The position numbers were made by a program, and so were the translations under genes. A stretch of 64,000 bases of DNA from a virus: positions 1 to 64,000 of the IMG/VR virus record IMGVR_UViG_3300044733_003647; one strand, given 5' to 3'. The notes under the pieces were generated by a model. It saw only the letters and a list, made by a program, of their open reading frames with translations, did not search any database and was not told the origin of the DNA. Position 1 is the first letter of the stretch; each line of letters opens with the position of its first letter. Positions 1 through 7,789 of this stretch are shown piece after piece.

Positions 1-231
1 GATTGGCAAAGTTACTATGGTTCCAATGAAGAACTTAAAAAAGACGTTGCAACTTACGGTAAAGAAAATTTTAAAAGAGAGATAAAACACCTTTGCAAAA
101 CAAAAGGTGAATGTGGTTATCTTGAAGCAAAAGAACAATTTGTCAATGGTGTTTTGGAGAGTGATGTGTATTACAATTCATGGATTATGGTAAGAGTGCG
201 AAAATCACACATCAAAGGATTACAATGTTAA
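1..231 (+). CDS. C-terminal part of a GIY-YIG/Seg-like phage endonuclease-type protein (5' truncated by window)
   Basis: The window opens inside a reading frame (frame 1, 76 codons then TAA at 229-231). The visible part reads DWQSYYGSNEELKKDV at its start, followed by a region with FKREI, then LEAKEQF, and ends IMVRVRKSHIKGL. This YYGS...G...FKREI...E.....YYN.W pattern is typical of a family common in T4-type phages that is related to GIY-YIG/SegE-like endonuclease domains. The N-terminal part, which would hold the GIY-YIG signature, lies outside the window, so catalytic competence cannot be judged. It overlaps the start of the next gene by 7 bases. Confidence 0.6.
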   Translation, partial: DWQSYYGSNEELKKDVATYGKENFKREIKHLCKTKGECGYLEAKEQFVNGVLESDVYYNSWIMVRVRKSHIKGLQC

Positions 232-578
232 AGTTTTTTGAAACAGTAAAAGATTATGATACATTATGTTTTATACCAGTAGAGGGACAAAATAATTCTC
301 TTAATATAATAGTGAGTCAACACAAAACCGCTGGAGAACCTGTTGGTGGTAGCCCAATGGGTCCAGAATGGCACGTAGTATTATTCAAATCAGAAAATGA
401 TGCTGTAGGTGACCTAGATCATTTTGATGCGATACTGACGGATCCTAGAGAGTATGTTTCCTCTTTAATAGAACAAGATTGGTATGGAATGGTTTCCAGA
501 AAAACAACAACCTCCAAAGAATTTGTTGAAAGGGTGTTGACTTCACTGAAAGAATGTGATAAGATTGGTGAAGTGTAA
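225..578 (+). CDS. Hypothetical protein, 117 aa
   Basis: The ATG at 225 was chosen because it overlaps the end of the upstream frame (TACAATGTTAA); an earlier in-frame ATG at 180 would lie deep inside that gene. The protein is soluble-looking and mildly acidic, with no membrane segment and no motif that I recognise. It is followed within 20 bases by the RNase H gene in the same direction. Confidence 0.6.
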   Translation: MLKFFETVKDYDTLCFIPVEGQNNSLNIIVSQHKTAGEPVGGSPMGPEWHVVLFKSENDAVGDLDHFDAILTDPREYVSSLIEQDWYGMVSRKTTTSKEFVERVLTSLKECDKIGEV

Positions 579-595
579 TTTTTTTAAGGTTTGTT

Positions 596-1462
596 ATGAT
601 TCTCGTTGATCTAAATCAGGTATTGTTGGCCGGTCTAATGGCACAAATTGCCAGCCAAAAAGGAGTTAAGTTGGAAGAAAGCTTAATTCGCCATATGATC
701 CTAAACATCATTAGGACTCATGTTAAAAACTTCCGAAACGATTATGATGAAATTGTTCTCTGTTGCGACAACAGGAAATATTGGCGCCGTGAGTTGTTTC
801 CTTTTTACAAAGCTGGCCGCAAGAAAACTAGAGAAAAATCTGATCTAGACTGGCACCTCATCTTTGATATGTTGACGAAATTTAAACAAGAACTGAAGGA
901 TTACTTTCCTTACAAAGTTGTTGATGTTGAAGGTGCCGAAGCTGATGATATTATCGGCACACTTGTACCACGACACATTATGCATGAAAATATATTGATC
1001 ATTTCTAGTGATGGTGATTTTCTGCAACTACAACAGTACAATATGCCATCAAACAAATACACAGTCAAGCAATATAATCCATCACAAAAGAAATTTATTG
1101 TTTCCGAGAATCCATTGATGGAACTAAAGGAAAAAATTATTCGTGGTGACAAAGGTGATGGCATTCCTAATATTTTATCACCATCAGATTGTTTCGTTCG
1201 TGATTTACGACAAACAACAATTTCCAAGATCAAATTCGAAAAGCTGATGGAAAAAAACTATGGTGACTGGGATAATGAAAATGAAAAAATTGGTTTTTCT
1301 CGCAATCAGGCTTTGATTGATTTGAGAAACATACCCGGTGATATTAAAGACAAAATTATAAATACTTATGATGAAATCAAACCGGCACCTAAAAATAAAC
1401 TACTAGATTATCTAATAGCCAATAAACTTAAAAATTTAATTGATGTAATTGAGGATTTTTGA
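596..1462 (+). CDS. rnh: T4-type RNase H (5'-3' exonuclease, FEN-1/FLAP family)
   Basis: At 288 aa it is close to T4 RNase H (about 305 aa). This family removes RNA primers and flap DNA at lagging-strand starts. The metal-binding acidic residues typical of the family are visible: D5 in MILVDLNQ, the CCDNRKYWRRELFPFYKAGR segment with its D and conserved Tyr/Arg/Lys (~residues 57-77), and EGAEADDIIGTL (~105-116). ISSDGDFLQL follows at ~135-145 and a helix-hairpin-helix-like GDKGDGIPN at ~185. The function fits the gp32/gp59 set found further along. The downstream gene starts on the last base of its stop (TGATG). Confidence 0.9.
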   Translation: MILVDLNQVLLAGLMAQIASQKGVKLEESLIRHMILNIIRTHVKNFRNDYDEIVLCCDNRKYWRRELFPFYKAGRKKTREKSDLDWHLIFDMLTKFKQELKDYFPYKVVDVEGAEADDIIGTLVPRHIMHENILIISSDGDFLQLQQYNMPSNKYTVKQYNPSQKKFIVSENPLMELKEKIIRGDKGDGIPNILSPSDCFVRDLRQTTISKIKFEKLMEKNYGDWDNENEKIGFSRNQALIDLRNIPGDIKDKIINTYDEIKPAPKNKLLDYLIANKLKNLIDVIEDF

Positions 1463-1887
1463 TGAAAACAATGTATGAGATTTTTGATGAATTTGAAAAT
1501 GCCAAAAGCAAAAAAGAAAGAATGCAAGTAATTGGTAATAACTTGTCACAGACTTTAGTTGACATTCTAAAATTGACTTATCATCCAGATTTTAAATGGA
1601 AAATAAAAGAGATTCCAGAAAATTATAAAGTACCAACTGATGTATTGCCAGGCATAACACATGATAGTTTAAATGCACAACTACGAAGAATTTATATCTT
1701 TCTAGAAGGCAATCATACAGCAGAAACTCTCTCCGAGAAAAGACGCAACGAACTACTAATTCAAATGTTAGAATCTATTGAACCAAGAGAAGCTGAAGTA
1801 CTGCTAGGTATTTTTCAAAAAGATTTAGGTGTAAAAGGATTAGATTATAAGTTTGTCAAGGAGGCTTTTCCTGATCTACTACCATGA
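1462..1887 (+). CDS. Conserved T4-type phage protein, 141 aa (DUF6433-like)
   Basis: It starts at ATG 1462, overlapping the RNase H stop codon. It has a helical N-terminus (MKTMYEIFDEFENAKSKKERMQVIGNN) and a Leu/Glu-rich C-terminus with NAQLRRIYIFLEGN and EPREAEVLLGIFQKDLGVKGL. This pattern resembles a conserved family of unknown role in T4-like phages near the replication genes; the DUF6433 assignment is from memory. The downstream gene overlaps by 4 bases (ATGATAA). Confidence 0.65.
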   Translation: MKTMYEIFDEFENAKSKKERMQVIGNNLSQTLVDILKLTYHPDFKWKIKEIPENYKVPTDVLPGITHDSLNAQLRRIYIFLEGNHTAETLSEKRRNELLIQMLESIEPREAEVLLGIFQKDLGVKGLDYKFVKEAFPDLLP

Positions 1888-2261
1888 TAACCAAAGAAAA
1901 AATAATAGTAACGTCTGGTTATTTTGATCCAATATCTTTAAAAGAAATAATACACCTACAGAAATGTAAACAGATGGGTGATTGGTTAATTGTGGGTATA
2001 CATTCCGATATGTTACTTCATATGAAGACGGGTATACTAAACCAAAGTATGGAAACTAGAAAAACAATATTAGAAAGTATAAAATACGTTGATGAAGTTT
2101 TTATCTTCAACGATTGTAACGATAATGTATGTAATTTATTAAAAGTGGTGAAGGTATGTTACCCCCGCACAAACATCACTTATGTTTCTGAGTTTGATAT
2201 GTCAGATAGACCAGAAACAAAAATTGGGGGCATTAATTTTGAAGTTTTAAGTAAGGAGTAA
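1884..2261 (+). CDS. Nucleotidyltransferase-like protein (cytidylyltransferase fold, degenerate)
   Basis: The 125-aa protein begins ITKEKIIVTSGYFDPISLKEIIHLQKCKQ, which matches the Rossmann-like start of glycerol-3-phosphate cytidylyltransferase/RfaE-type enzymes. The usual G-x-FD-x-x-H-x-GH motif is altered: SLKEIIHL stands where the HxGH should be. GDWLIVGIHSD and VDEVFIFND match the later strands. The second, ISSTS-type nucleotide motif is not seen. It may have lost catalysis or changed substrate. Start ATG 1884 overlaps the previous stop. Confidence 0.65.
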   Translation: MITKEKIIVTSGYFDPISLKEIIHLQKCKQMGDWLIVGIHSDMLLHMKTGILNQSMETRKTILESIKYVDEVFIFNDCNDNVCNLLKVVKVCYPRTNITYVSEFDMSDRPETKIGGINFEVLSKE

Positions 2262-2265
2262 CTAA

Positions 2266-2448
2266 GTGCCGAAAAATGTTGAAAGGTTTCGTAGGAATAG
2301 AGACTACAACGAAGATGAATATGAGTTCTTCTATGAAAAAAAGAAGACAACTAAAACAAAACCATCTAGAAAAGCATTTTATAATGAAGATTATTATGAT
2401 AATGAATATCAAAAATCTTCCAGAAAACGATATAGACGACAAGACTAA
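2266..2448 (+). CDS. Small charged protein, 60 aa (GTG start)
   Basis: It uses a GTG start seven bases after a strong AAGGAG, which overlaps the end of the upstream gene. The protein is extremely rich in Arg, Lys, Tyr, Asp and Glu, so it is probably disordered. No function is recognised. A competing +2 frame from 2276 lacks such a ribosome-binding site. Confidence 0.5.
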   Translation: MPKNVERFRRNRDYNEDEYEFFYEKKKTTKTKPSRKAFYNEDYYDNEYQKSSRKRYRRQD

Positions 2449-2459
2449 TATAAATCAAT

Positions 2460-2481
2460 GTTGTTGTTAGAACGCAACAAC
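2460..2481 (+). repeat. Perfect 7-bp inverted repeat between genes
   Basis: GTTGTTG (2460-2466) is the reverse complement of CAACAAC (2475-2481), with an 8-base loop. It lies between the 60-aa gene and the promoter at 2486. There is no T-run, so it may be a weak terminator, an RNA processing site or an operator. Confidence 0.4.
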
Positions 2482-2485
2482 CATC

Positions 2486-2513
2486 TTGACATTAAATCCA
2501 ATTCTGTTATACT
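2486..2513 (+). promoter_or_regulatory. Sigma-70 promoter
   Basis: TTGACA (2486-2491), 16-base spacer, TATACT (2508-2513), about 20 bases before the ATG of the next gene. It should drive the block that begins at 2533 and includes the VWA/peptidase gene. Confidence 0.75.
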
Positions 2514-2532
2514 TATAGCATTGGAGATTATT

Positions 2533-2871
2533 ATGATGATTTATACACGAATACAAAAATCGAAGGTCAAAAAACGGCCTAAAGCTGAACGCGAGCAATA
2601 TGAGAAATGGTTGGAGTCACACAAACCAACCAAAATTCTTAAACTTGCAAAGACCAGCAATTTGTTGACTGGTTATAAACTGTCGGCTCCTGCCGGCCGA
2701 GAGACTGTACGCCTTCCTTCACTAAGTACCGGTGAAAATGGCGGCACAAAAGCTGATCCCAAGGTTTATACTGGCACAAAAGTTGTCGGAATCGCTACAA
2801 TGCACAAATCCAATGCTGTTCCTGTGTTTTCCAATGAACAAGCGGTCGAAATTTCTAAAATGCGGCGTTAA
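2533..2871 (+). CDS. Conserved phage protein, 112 aa, basic N-terminus
   Basis: The start at 2533 follows GGAG by six bases; a second ATG follows directly at 2536. The protein begins MMIYTRIQKSKVKKRPKAER and continues with EQYEKWLESHKPTK, then a Gly/Thr-rich part with SAPAGRETVRLPSL. The KAEREQYEKWLESH motif recurs in T4-like phages next to VWA-type genes, but its role is not known. It sits directly behind a promoter and in front of two small genes and the VWA gene. Confidence 0.65.
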   Translation: MMIYTRIQKSKVKKRPKAEREQYEKWLESHKPTKILKLAKTSNLLTGYKLSAPAGRETVRLPSLSTGENGGTKADPKVYTGTKVVGIATMHKSNAVPVFSNEQAVEISKMRR

Positions 2872-2872
2872 A

Positions 2873-3025
2873 ATGAAGACAAAAAAGACTTTTGTTGTAA
2901 AATTACAACGTCCTGTGTGTCGGACTCCAATTAAATATGTTCAAAAGCACAAAAATGATGTAAAATACTCACGTAGAGACAAAAATTTGCGTAATTTTAC
3001 TAAATTTGTAATTGGAGATGAATGA
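2873..3025 (+). CDS. Small basic protein, 50 aa
   Basis: The ATG at 2873 lies two bases after the upstream stop. The protein is strongly basic (many Lys/Arg) and ends FTKFVIGDE. Nothing is recognised. The next gene follows immediately (TGA then ATG at 3026), which supports co-translation in this block. Confidence 0.5.
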   Translation: MKTKKTFVVKLQRPVCRTPIKYVQKHKNDVKYSRRDKNLRNFTKFVIGDE

Positions 3026-3217
3026 ATGTCGAAAGATTTTTCAAAAAAACACTGGACTACAAAACTGATCGAATCAGAAGATGGTTCCGGTGATGCAATC
3101 CTTCAATTTCCTGATGAACTCATTCAAGAAAAAGGTTGGAAAGAAGGAACTGTTCTAAATTTGAAAGTAGAACAGACAGAAACTGGCAATGTACTTGTAA
3201 TTACCGAGAAAAAGTGA
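3026..3217 (+). CDS. AbrB/MazE-type (SpoVT-AbrB fold) small protein
   Basis: The 63-aa protein contains GDAILQFPDELIQEKGWKEG followed by TVLNLKVEQ and GNVLVITEKK. This matches the swapped-hairpin AbrB/MazE DNA-binding domain: strand, 'P-x-E-L...GW-x-x-G', strand. No toxin partner is next to it. The neighbour is the peptidase-VWA gene, two bases downstream. It could be a transcription factor or an accessory to the VWA protein; this is an inference. Confidence 0.65.
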   Translation: MSKDFSKKHWTTKLIESEDGSGDAILQFPDELIQEKGWKEGTVLNLKVEQTETGNVLVITEKK

Positions 3218-3218
3218 T

Positions 3219-5324
3219 ATGAATCTGATTGACTCAAAATCTATTTTGGCCAAACTGATGGCCACCGAAGACCTGATCGTTGAACAGCGTAATGTATCAA
3301 CGGCTTTCTTTGATGTGCAGAACCGGATTCTTACAGTTCCTGTTTTGGATAAAAATATCTCTTCTCAACTTTATGATCTTTTCATGGGACATGAAGTTGG
3401 CCATGCTCTGTATACTCCTTTGGAAGGCCTGAAGAAATCCAAAGAAGAAAAAGTCAACATGTCGGTTTTGAACATTGTTGAAGATTCCCGCATCGAGCGT
3501 AAAATCAAATACAAATATCCTGGTCTAAAGAACTCTTTTGTAAAAGCTTATCAAGAGCTTCTGGAAAGAAATTTCTTTGAAACGACCGGCAAAGACCTTA
3601 ATGAGTATAACTTCATTGATCGTGTAAACCTGCACTGCAAAGGTGGCGCATTGCTTACTATTAAATTCAACGAAATCGAGCGCGAATTGCTGGGTCTTGT
3701 TGAATCAACCGAAACTTTCGATGAAGTTGTTGAAGTCACTAAAAAAATTATTGACTACATGAAGTTTGAAGAAGAGGAACGCAAAAAACAAAAAGAAGAA
3801 CGCGGAGAAGACGACTCCGATGAAGATTATGACATTGAAGAATATGAACTAGAAGAAAGTGATCCTCCTAGTGATGAAGAAGATGGTGAACCAAAAGATC
3901 AGAGTGAAGATAATTCTGAAGAAACTGAGAAAGAGGCCAATTCTTCTTCAAGCAATAAAGATGATAAAAAATCCGACAAAGATGAAGAAGAAAAAATTCG
4001 TTCTAAAACGGATGACGCCTATCGTAAAAACGAATATCAGTTGTTCGCTAATGATGACACCGAAATTCGTTATGTGAATATTCCAGATTTCAAAGTTGAG
4101 AACAACATCTTTGATTATAAAGATGTGTACAAACGATATGAAGAAGAAGGATATGATATCGCCAAAAAAGAATTCGATTCGTTCCGTAGAGATTCGAACA
4201 AAGTTGTTTCCTATCTTGTCAAAGAATTTGAAATGCGTAAGAATGCAGATCAATTGAAACGTGCTACGACAGCGAAAACCGGTGACTTGAATATGAAACA
4301 GGTGTTCTCATATCAATTCAATGAAGATATCTTCAAGAAAATTACTGTGGTGCCTGGTGGTAAATCACATGGATTGATCATGTTTGTTGACTGGTCTGGT
4401 TCGATGGCTCGTCACCTTGCAAATACAATCAAACAACTACTTAATCTTGTAATGTTTTGTAAGAAGGTGAATATTCCTTTTGAAGTGTATTCTTTTGTTG
4501 AGAGCACCATTACAGAAAATTCATCAACATTCAAATCAAAGAAAAATGATTTTGTGATCAATGATTTTGGTCTAATCAATTTGTTGTCTAGTCGAATGTC
4601 GGCCAAAGATTTTACTTATGCTGGCGCTGCTCTAATGTATATGGGTGGATTATCATCTTATCGTGCAATTCCCCGTACTCCTCACTGGATGGCCTTGTCG
4701 GGTACTCCGTTGAACGAAACAATTATTGCTGCTATGGAAATCATTCCTTATTTCCAGAAAAAATACAAGTTGCAGATTGTTAACACCGTTTTTCTGACTG
4801 ACGGTGATGGACACTCTTTGTCACAGTATCTACTCAACGATAAACCTTATCACACTGGAGATGTTCGTTATTCTCTTTCGAGCAGTAGAACGAAAAAAGT
4901 TAATAAGGTTGTAATTCGTGATACGAAAACCAAAAATCAAGAAGAATATCAAGCGGATTCTTATCACAATGGTCAAACTTCAGCTCTTATTAAATTGTTG
5001 AAGGCAAGAACCAAATCTAATGTGATTGGTTTCTATATTGCTCATGGTAAAGACTATCGTCAGAAAGTTGATCACTTTATTCCTATAACTAAGTCTATTG
5101 AAAGAGAAAAGGCAAAGAAAGATAGGTATTGTGTTGTGACAAGTGCAGGTTTTGATGACTACTATATCTTGCGTTCGGAGTCTATGGACACCGATGAAGA
5201 CAACGAACTTGTCGTCAAAGAAAACGCAACGACACGTGGTATTGTATCTGCTTTCAACAAGTATACGGGTAACCGAGTTGGTAATCGTGTGATTCTTAAC
5301 CGTTTCATCAATCTTATTATTTAA
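3219..5324 (+). CDS. Zinc-peptidase/von Willebrand factor A protein (CobT-like), 701 aa
   Basis: The N-terminal region (to about residue 180) carries a zincin-type HExxH motif in LFMGHEVGHALYTP (~residues 58-71) and a following NIVEDSRIERKIK, as in CobT-like and VWA-linked peptidase domains. A very acidic, disordered Asp/Glu/Ser linker runs about residues 185-265. The C-terminal VWA domain has a MIDAS signature DWSGSM (~residue 391) and later TVFLTDGDG. In phages and bacteria such VWA proteins pair with MoxR/CobS-type AAA+ ATPases; one is present at 21702-22850. The substrate is unknown; remodelling of a host or virion complex is the likely role. Confidence 0.85.
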   Translation: MNLIDSKSILAKLMATEDLIVEQRNVSTAFFDVQNRILTVPVLDKNISSQLYDLFMGHEVGHALYTPLEGLKKSKEEKVNMSVLNIVEDSRIERKIKYKYPGLKNSFVKAYQELLERNFFETTGKDLNEYNFIDRVNLHCKGGALLTIKFNEIERELLGLVESTETFDEVVEVTKKIIDYMKFEEEERKKQKEERGEDDSDEDYDIEEYELEESDPPSDEEDGEPKDQSEDNSEETEKEANSSSSNKDDKKSDKDEEEKIRSKTDDAYRKNEYQLFANDDTEIRYVNIPDFKVENNIFDYKDVYKRYEEEGYDIAKKEFDSFRRDSNKVVSYLVKEFEMRKNADQLKRATTAKTGDLNMKQVFSYQFNEDIFKKITVVPGGKSHGLIMFVDWSGSMARHLANTIKQLLNLVMFCKKVNIPFEVYSFVESTITENSSTFKSKKNDFVINDFGLINLLSSRMSAKDFTYAGAALMYMGGLSSYRAIPRTPHWMALSGTPLNETIIAAMEIIPYFQKKYKLQIVNTVFLTDGDGHSLSQYLLNDKPYHTGDVRYSLSSSRTKKVNKVVIRDTKTKNQEEYQADSYHNGQTSALIKLLKARTKSNVIGFYIAHGKDYRQKVDHFIPITKSIEREKAKKDRYCVVTSAGFDDYYILRSESMDTDEDNELVVKENATTRGIVSAFNKYTGNRVGNRVILNRFINLII

Positions 5325-5335
5325 AAGGGCATAAA

Positions 5336-5566
5336 ATGAATTCTGAATATTATAATGGCAACAAGAAGGCTGTCGTCAGTAAAAAGACTTCAACCAATAT
5401 CGATGAGAATCGATCTCTATGGGAAGTTTCAATGTATATCGATAATCGAATCGTACAAAAAACTAATGCATACAACGAACAACAAGCCGAGAATATTGCT
5501 GAAGACTTCATCAATGCTGGTTCACAGACTTCTCCTACTTTTTTGAATGAGCATCTCAATGGATAA
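5336..5566 (+). CDS. Hypothetical protein, 76 aa
   Basis: Starts at ATG 5336 after an AAGGG ribosome-binding site. The central part ENRSLWEVSMYIDNRIVQKT reads like a small beta-sheet domain, followed by a helix (EQQAENIAEDFINAG). No family is recognised. Its end overlaps the MazG-like gene. Confidence 0.55.
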   Translation: MNSEYYNGNKKAVVSKKTSTNIDENRSLWEVSMYIDNRIVQKTNAYNEQQAENIAEDFINAGSQTSPTFLNEHLNG

Positions 5567-5831
5567 GCAAATCAAAGAAGTTTTCTGTATTGCACAGGAA
5601 GAGTGTGCAGAAGTAACCCAAGCAATTTCCAAAATCTTCCGTTTTGGTTTCGATTCAAAGAATCCACAGACAAACAAAAGTAATAAACAATGCCTTGAGG
5701 AAGAAGTGGGTGACCTCCTGGCCATGGTTGACATTATGGTGGAGAAGTGTATAATCTCGGATAGTAACGTTAATGCTGCTCGAAAAGCCAAACGTGAAAA
5801 ACTAAAGGTCTGGTCCAATATCGAGGTTTAA
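5559..5831 (+). CDS. MazG-like nucleotide pyrophosphohydrolase
   Basis: About 90 aa, all-alpha NTP-PPase family. The metal-binding pattern is visible: EECAEVTQAISK (E-x2-E type, residues ~13-24), then EEVGDLLAMVD (E-x2-D, ~51-61). Such enzymes hydrolyse (d)NTPs to NMPs, or in phages may act on alarmone or modified nucleotides. ATG 5559 is chosen; ATG 5547 is an alternative and would add four residues. It overlaps the previous gene's end by 8 bases. Confidence 0.8.
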   Translation: MDKQIKEVFCIAQEECAEVTQAISKIFRFGFDSKNPQTNKSNKQCLEEEVGDLLAMVDIMVEKCIISDSNVNAARKAKREKLKVWSNIEV

Positions 5832-5832
5832 A

Positions 5833-6288
5833 ATGTTTCACAAGATTATGAACAAGGTGGGTCGGTATCGGCTCATCAAAGACAGGTTGTCCGGTGACGA
5901 TTACATGCACCGTTATTACCTGTTTCTGAAAGATCGTAAATGGTTTCCGTTTAACTTCACCTTACACAAAATTGTAAAGTCTGATGAACCAGTGATGCAC
6001 GACCATCCGTGGCCGTACATGACAATCGTTCTCAAAGGCGGTTACCATGAGCACACACCAGTCTTTGACAAAGATGGCAAGATTTTTGCCGAAGTCACTA
6101 AGTGGCGTGGTCCCGGCTCCGTCATTATCCGTGGCGCAAAAGAATATCACTGGTTAGAACTGGACAACAATCAACCAGCAACGACACTGTTCTTCATGGG
6201 ACCACAGCTTCGCGAATGGGGTTTCTGGAAGGGCAAATGGATTCAATCCGAAGAATATCTAGAGAAACGTCTTAAAAATGAGCAATGA
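5833..6288 (+). CDS. Cupin-fold (RmlC-like) protein, 151 aa
   Basis: The core has MHDHPWPYMTIVLKGGYHEH (~residues 54-74) and later GSVIIRGAKEYHWLEL, giving the His-rich metal-binding arrangement of a single-domain cupin (H-x-H...E/H...H). Related proteins occur in many large phages without a known substrate. It probably binds a metal and may be an enzyme acting on a small molecule; this is not demonstrable from sequence. The next gene overlaps its end by 11 bases. Confidence 0.7.
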   Translation: MFHKIMNKVGRYRLIKDRLSGDDYMHRYYLFLKDRKWFPFNFTLHKIVKSDEPVMHDHPWPYMTIVLKGGYHEHTPVFDKDGKIFAEVTKWRGPGSVIIRGAKEYHWLELDNNQPATTLFFMGPQLREWGFWKGKWIQSEEYLEKRLKNEQ

Positions 6289-6430
6289 AGAGTTAGAAAG
6301 AATTTACGATGAGATGAAGGAAATCTTTGGAGATAATCTTCCTCATCCAGAACAGGAACCAATCCGTTTTGCATATTATGTTAGGCTCTACAAATACTAC
6401 CACGTTTCAAGCGCTTCCGACATTTCCTGA
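6278..6430 (+). CDS. Small hypothetical protein, 50 aa
   Basis: The ATG at 6278 is out of frame inside the end of the cupin gene (MSNEELERIYDEMKEIF...). It has a helical N-terminus, a Pro-containing turn and an aromatic region (RFAYYVRLYKYYH). No homologue is recognised. Tight overlap on both sides supports translation. Confidence 0.5.
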   Translation: MSNEELERIYDEMKEIFGDNLPHPEQEPIRFAYYVRLYKYYHVSSASDIS

Positions 6431-6435
6431 GTAAA

Positions 6436-6618
6436 ATGCAAATCTTCTTTGAAATTTCTTTTGTTTCACTGAACCTTTTCAGCTTCATGCTCGGTATGCT
6501 GTATACCCTCAGCAACATCTCGACATTTGGTAATCCGAAAAAACTCTGGTTACAAGTTGTTGCCTATATTGTTGGTATCGCAATTTATTTTTACTTAAAG
6601 AGTATAGGATACATTTAA
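6436..6618 (+). CDS. Small inner-membrane protein, 60 aa, two TM helices
   Basis: Two hydrophobic segments are visible (about residues 5-26 and 38-57), joined by a short polar loop with GNPKKLW. Its role is unknown. The next gene begins at the last base of its stop (TAATGG). Confidence 0.55.
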   Translation: MQIFFEISFVSLNLFSFMLGMLYTLSNISTFGNPKKLWLQVVAYIVGIAIYFYLKSIGYI

Positions 6619-6920
6619 TGGTTCCCCAGTCCAACTTAAAGTATTACCGCATAGACGTTGTAATGAAGACGGGATTCAAGTACTCACTGGCTTGCATGGG
6701 CAAACAGTTGAATGGTATGAAAGAAAGTTCAAGTGGGCACTGGACCGAATCTTTGAACGTTGCTGAGATAACCGAAGAAGATTATCGAAAATTCTATTAT
6801 GACGAAGAGTTGGACGCAGAACCGGCTCCTGAAAAAAAATCCAGAAAGTCTAAGAAACCAGTTGTGTTTTCCACTGTGGAAGATTTCTTAGAAGGTAACA
6901 CGAAGAAGAGAAAGAAATAA
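6618..6920 (+). CDS. Hypothetical protein, 100 aa, Lys-rich tail
   Basis: The N-terminal half appears globular (KYYRIDVVMKTGFKYSLAC). The C-terminal half is a disordered acidic-then-basic tail (EKKSRKSKKP, then GNTKKRKK). No family is recognised. Confidence 0.55.
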   Translation: MVPQSNLKYYRIDVVMKTGFKYSLACMGKQLNGMKESSSGHWTESLNVAEITEEDYRKFYYDEELDAEPAPEKKSRKSKKPVVFSTVEDFLEGNTKKRKK

Positions 6921-6922
6921 TT

Positions 6923-7225
6923 ATGCCAGTATTTGATGATATGAAATTCGAACACCAAGAGTTTGCAATTGGCGGTAAACTCGTTACCGGTAGTATAATC
7001 GTTAAAGAATACGAATACCAAGATCCAATTGCAGTTCAAAAAGTAATCAAAGAAAAACTCTTAGAAAGATTAGTGAATCATATCATAGAGAATAAACTTG
7101 CAGAATTCACTATGGTTAAAAATCCAATAGAAGATTCCAGAATTTACAGAGTCCGTTGTTACCTTGCACCAGACCACACTGTTAAGATTCTAAGAACCCT
7201 TAAACAGAACCAATTACAGTTATGA
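6923..7225 (+). CDS. Hypothetical protein, 100 aa
   Basis: Mixed alpha/beta composition, with IVKEYEYQDPIAVQKVIKEK and a long helix (LLERLVNHIIENKLAEFTM), followed by a strand pair (RIYRVRCYLAPDHTVKIL). No family is recognised. The last codons overlap the ATG of the next gene. Confidence 0.55.
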   Translation: MPVFDDMKFEHQEFAIGGKLVTGSIIVKEYEYQDPIAVQKVIKEKLLERLVNHIIENKLAEFTMVKNPIEDSRIYRVRCYLAPDHTVKILRTLKQNQLQL

Positions 7226-7362
7226 AATACGTTTACTCAGAAGAATATGATGCGTATTACGATGAAGACACCAATGAGTGGCTTGATGATAAGTGTGATG
7301 ATCCGAATTGTGAATTCTGTATGAATAGACCAGAAAAACCACTGGAAAAATTAGATGAATGA
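7222..7362 (+). CDS. Small Cys-containing acidic protein, 46 aa
   Basis: ATG 7222 overlaps the previous stop (TTATGAAATAC). Very rich in Asp, Glu and Tyr, with three Cys in CDDPNCEFC, possibly a minimal metal-binding knuckle. Its end overlaps the next gene by 8 bases. Unknown function. Confidence 0.5.
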   Translation: MKYVYSEEYDAYYDEDTNEWLDDKCDDPNCEFCMNRPEKPLEKLDE

Positions 7363-7642
7363 ACTTGTAGAAAAAAGACTATTAACCAGAAAGAAAAAAC
7401 CAAAGGCTGGTTATCATCCGAACAGTGCGCCCTATAAAGTTATTGTGCATCCCTATCATTCTGATCCGTATATTAAAAGAGAATATTTGACAAAAGAGAA
7501 GGCTGAGAGATATGCTTTGGAACTATCAAAGAAATATAGATGTAAGATAACAATCGAATATATTAAGGTTTCCGGTCCAGGAAAAAAATTCGAATCTTCA
7601 GATTCCGGCCCAGAAAATAAAAAATTGGAAAAAAGAGTTTGA
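7355..7642 (+). CDS. Hypothetical basic protein, 95 aa
   Basis: Last gene of the first + strand block. Sequence features are LLTRKKKPKAGYHPNSAPYK and a DPYIKREYLTKEKAERYALELSKK segment, which looks like a strand-helix unit found in phage DNA-binding-like small proteins. No assignment. It converges on the inverted island; the 95 bases after it are C-rich (CCCATACC-type runs) and contain no gene. Confidence 0.5.
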   Translation: MNELVEKRLLTRKKKPKAGYHPNSAPYKVIVHPYHSDPYIKREYLTKEKAERYALELSKKYRCKITIEYIKVSGPGKKFESSDSGPENKKLEKRV

Positions 7643-7737
7643 CCTGGTGGGGCTTTTTATTATATACGCGCTCACCCATACCCCCCATCCATACCCCATA
7701 ACAGCTGCCATGGCAACCAGCAGCCACCATATAAGCC

Positions 7738-7761
7738 AAAAAAAAGGACGCCGAAGCGTCC
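7738..7761 (-). terminator. Rho-independent terminator with UUCG tetraloop (end of the inverted island)
   Basis: Read on the - strand: GGACGC, loop TTCG, GCGTCC, then eight T. The + strand shows GGACGC (7746-7751), CGAA, GCGTCC (7756-7761) and the A-run 7738-7745. A six-pair GC-rich stem capped by the very stable UUCG loop is a textbook terminator. It closes the - strand cluster just downstream of the gene at 7790. Confidence 0.9.
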
Positions 7762-7789
7762 CAAAGCAACCACCAACCACTAACCAATA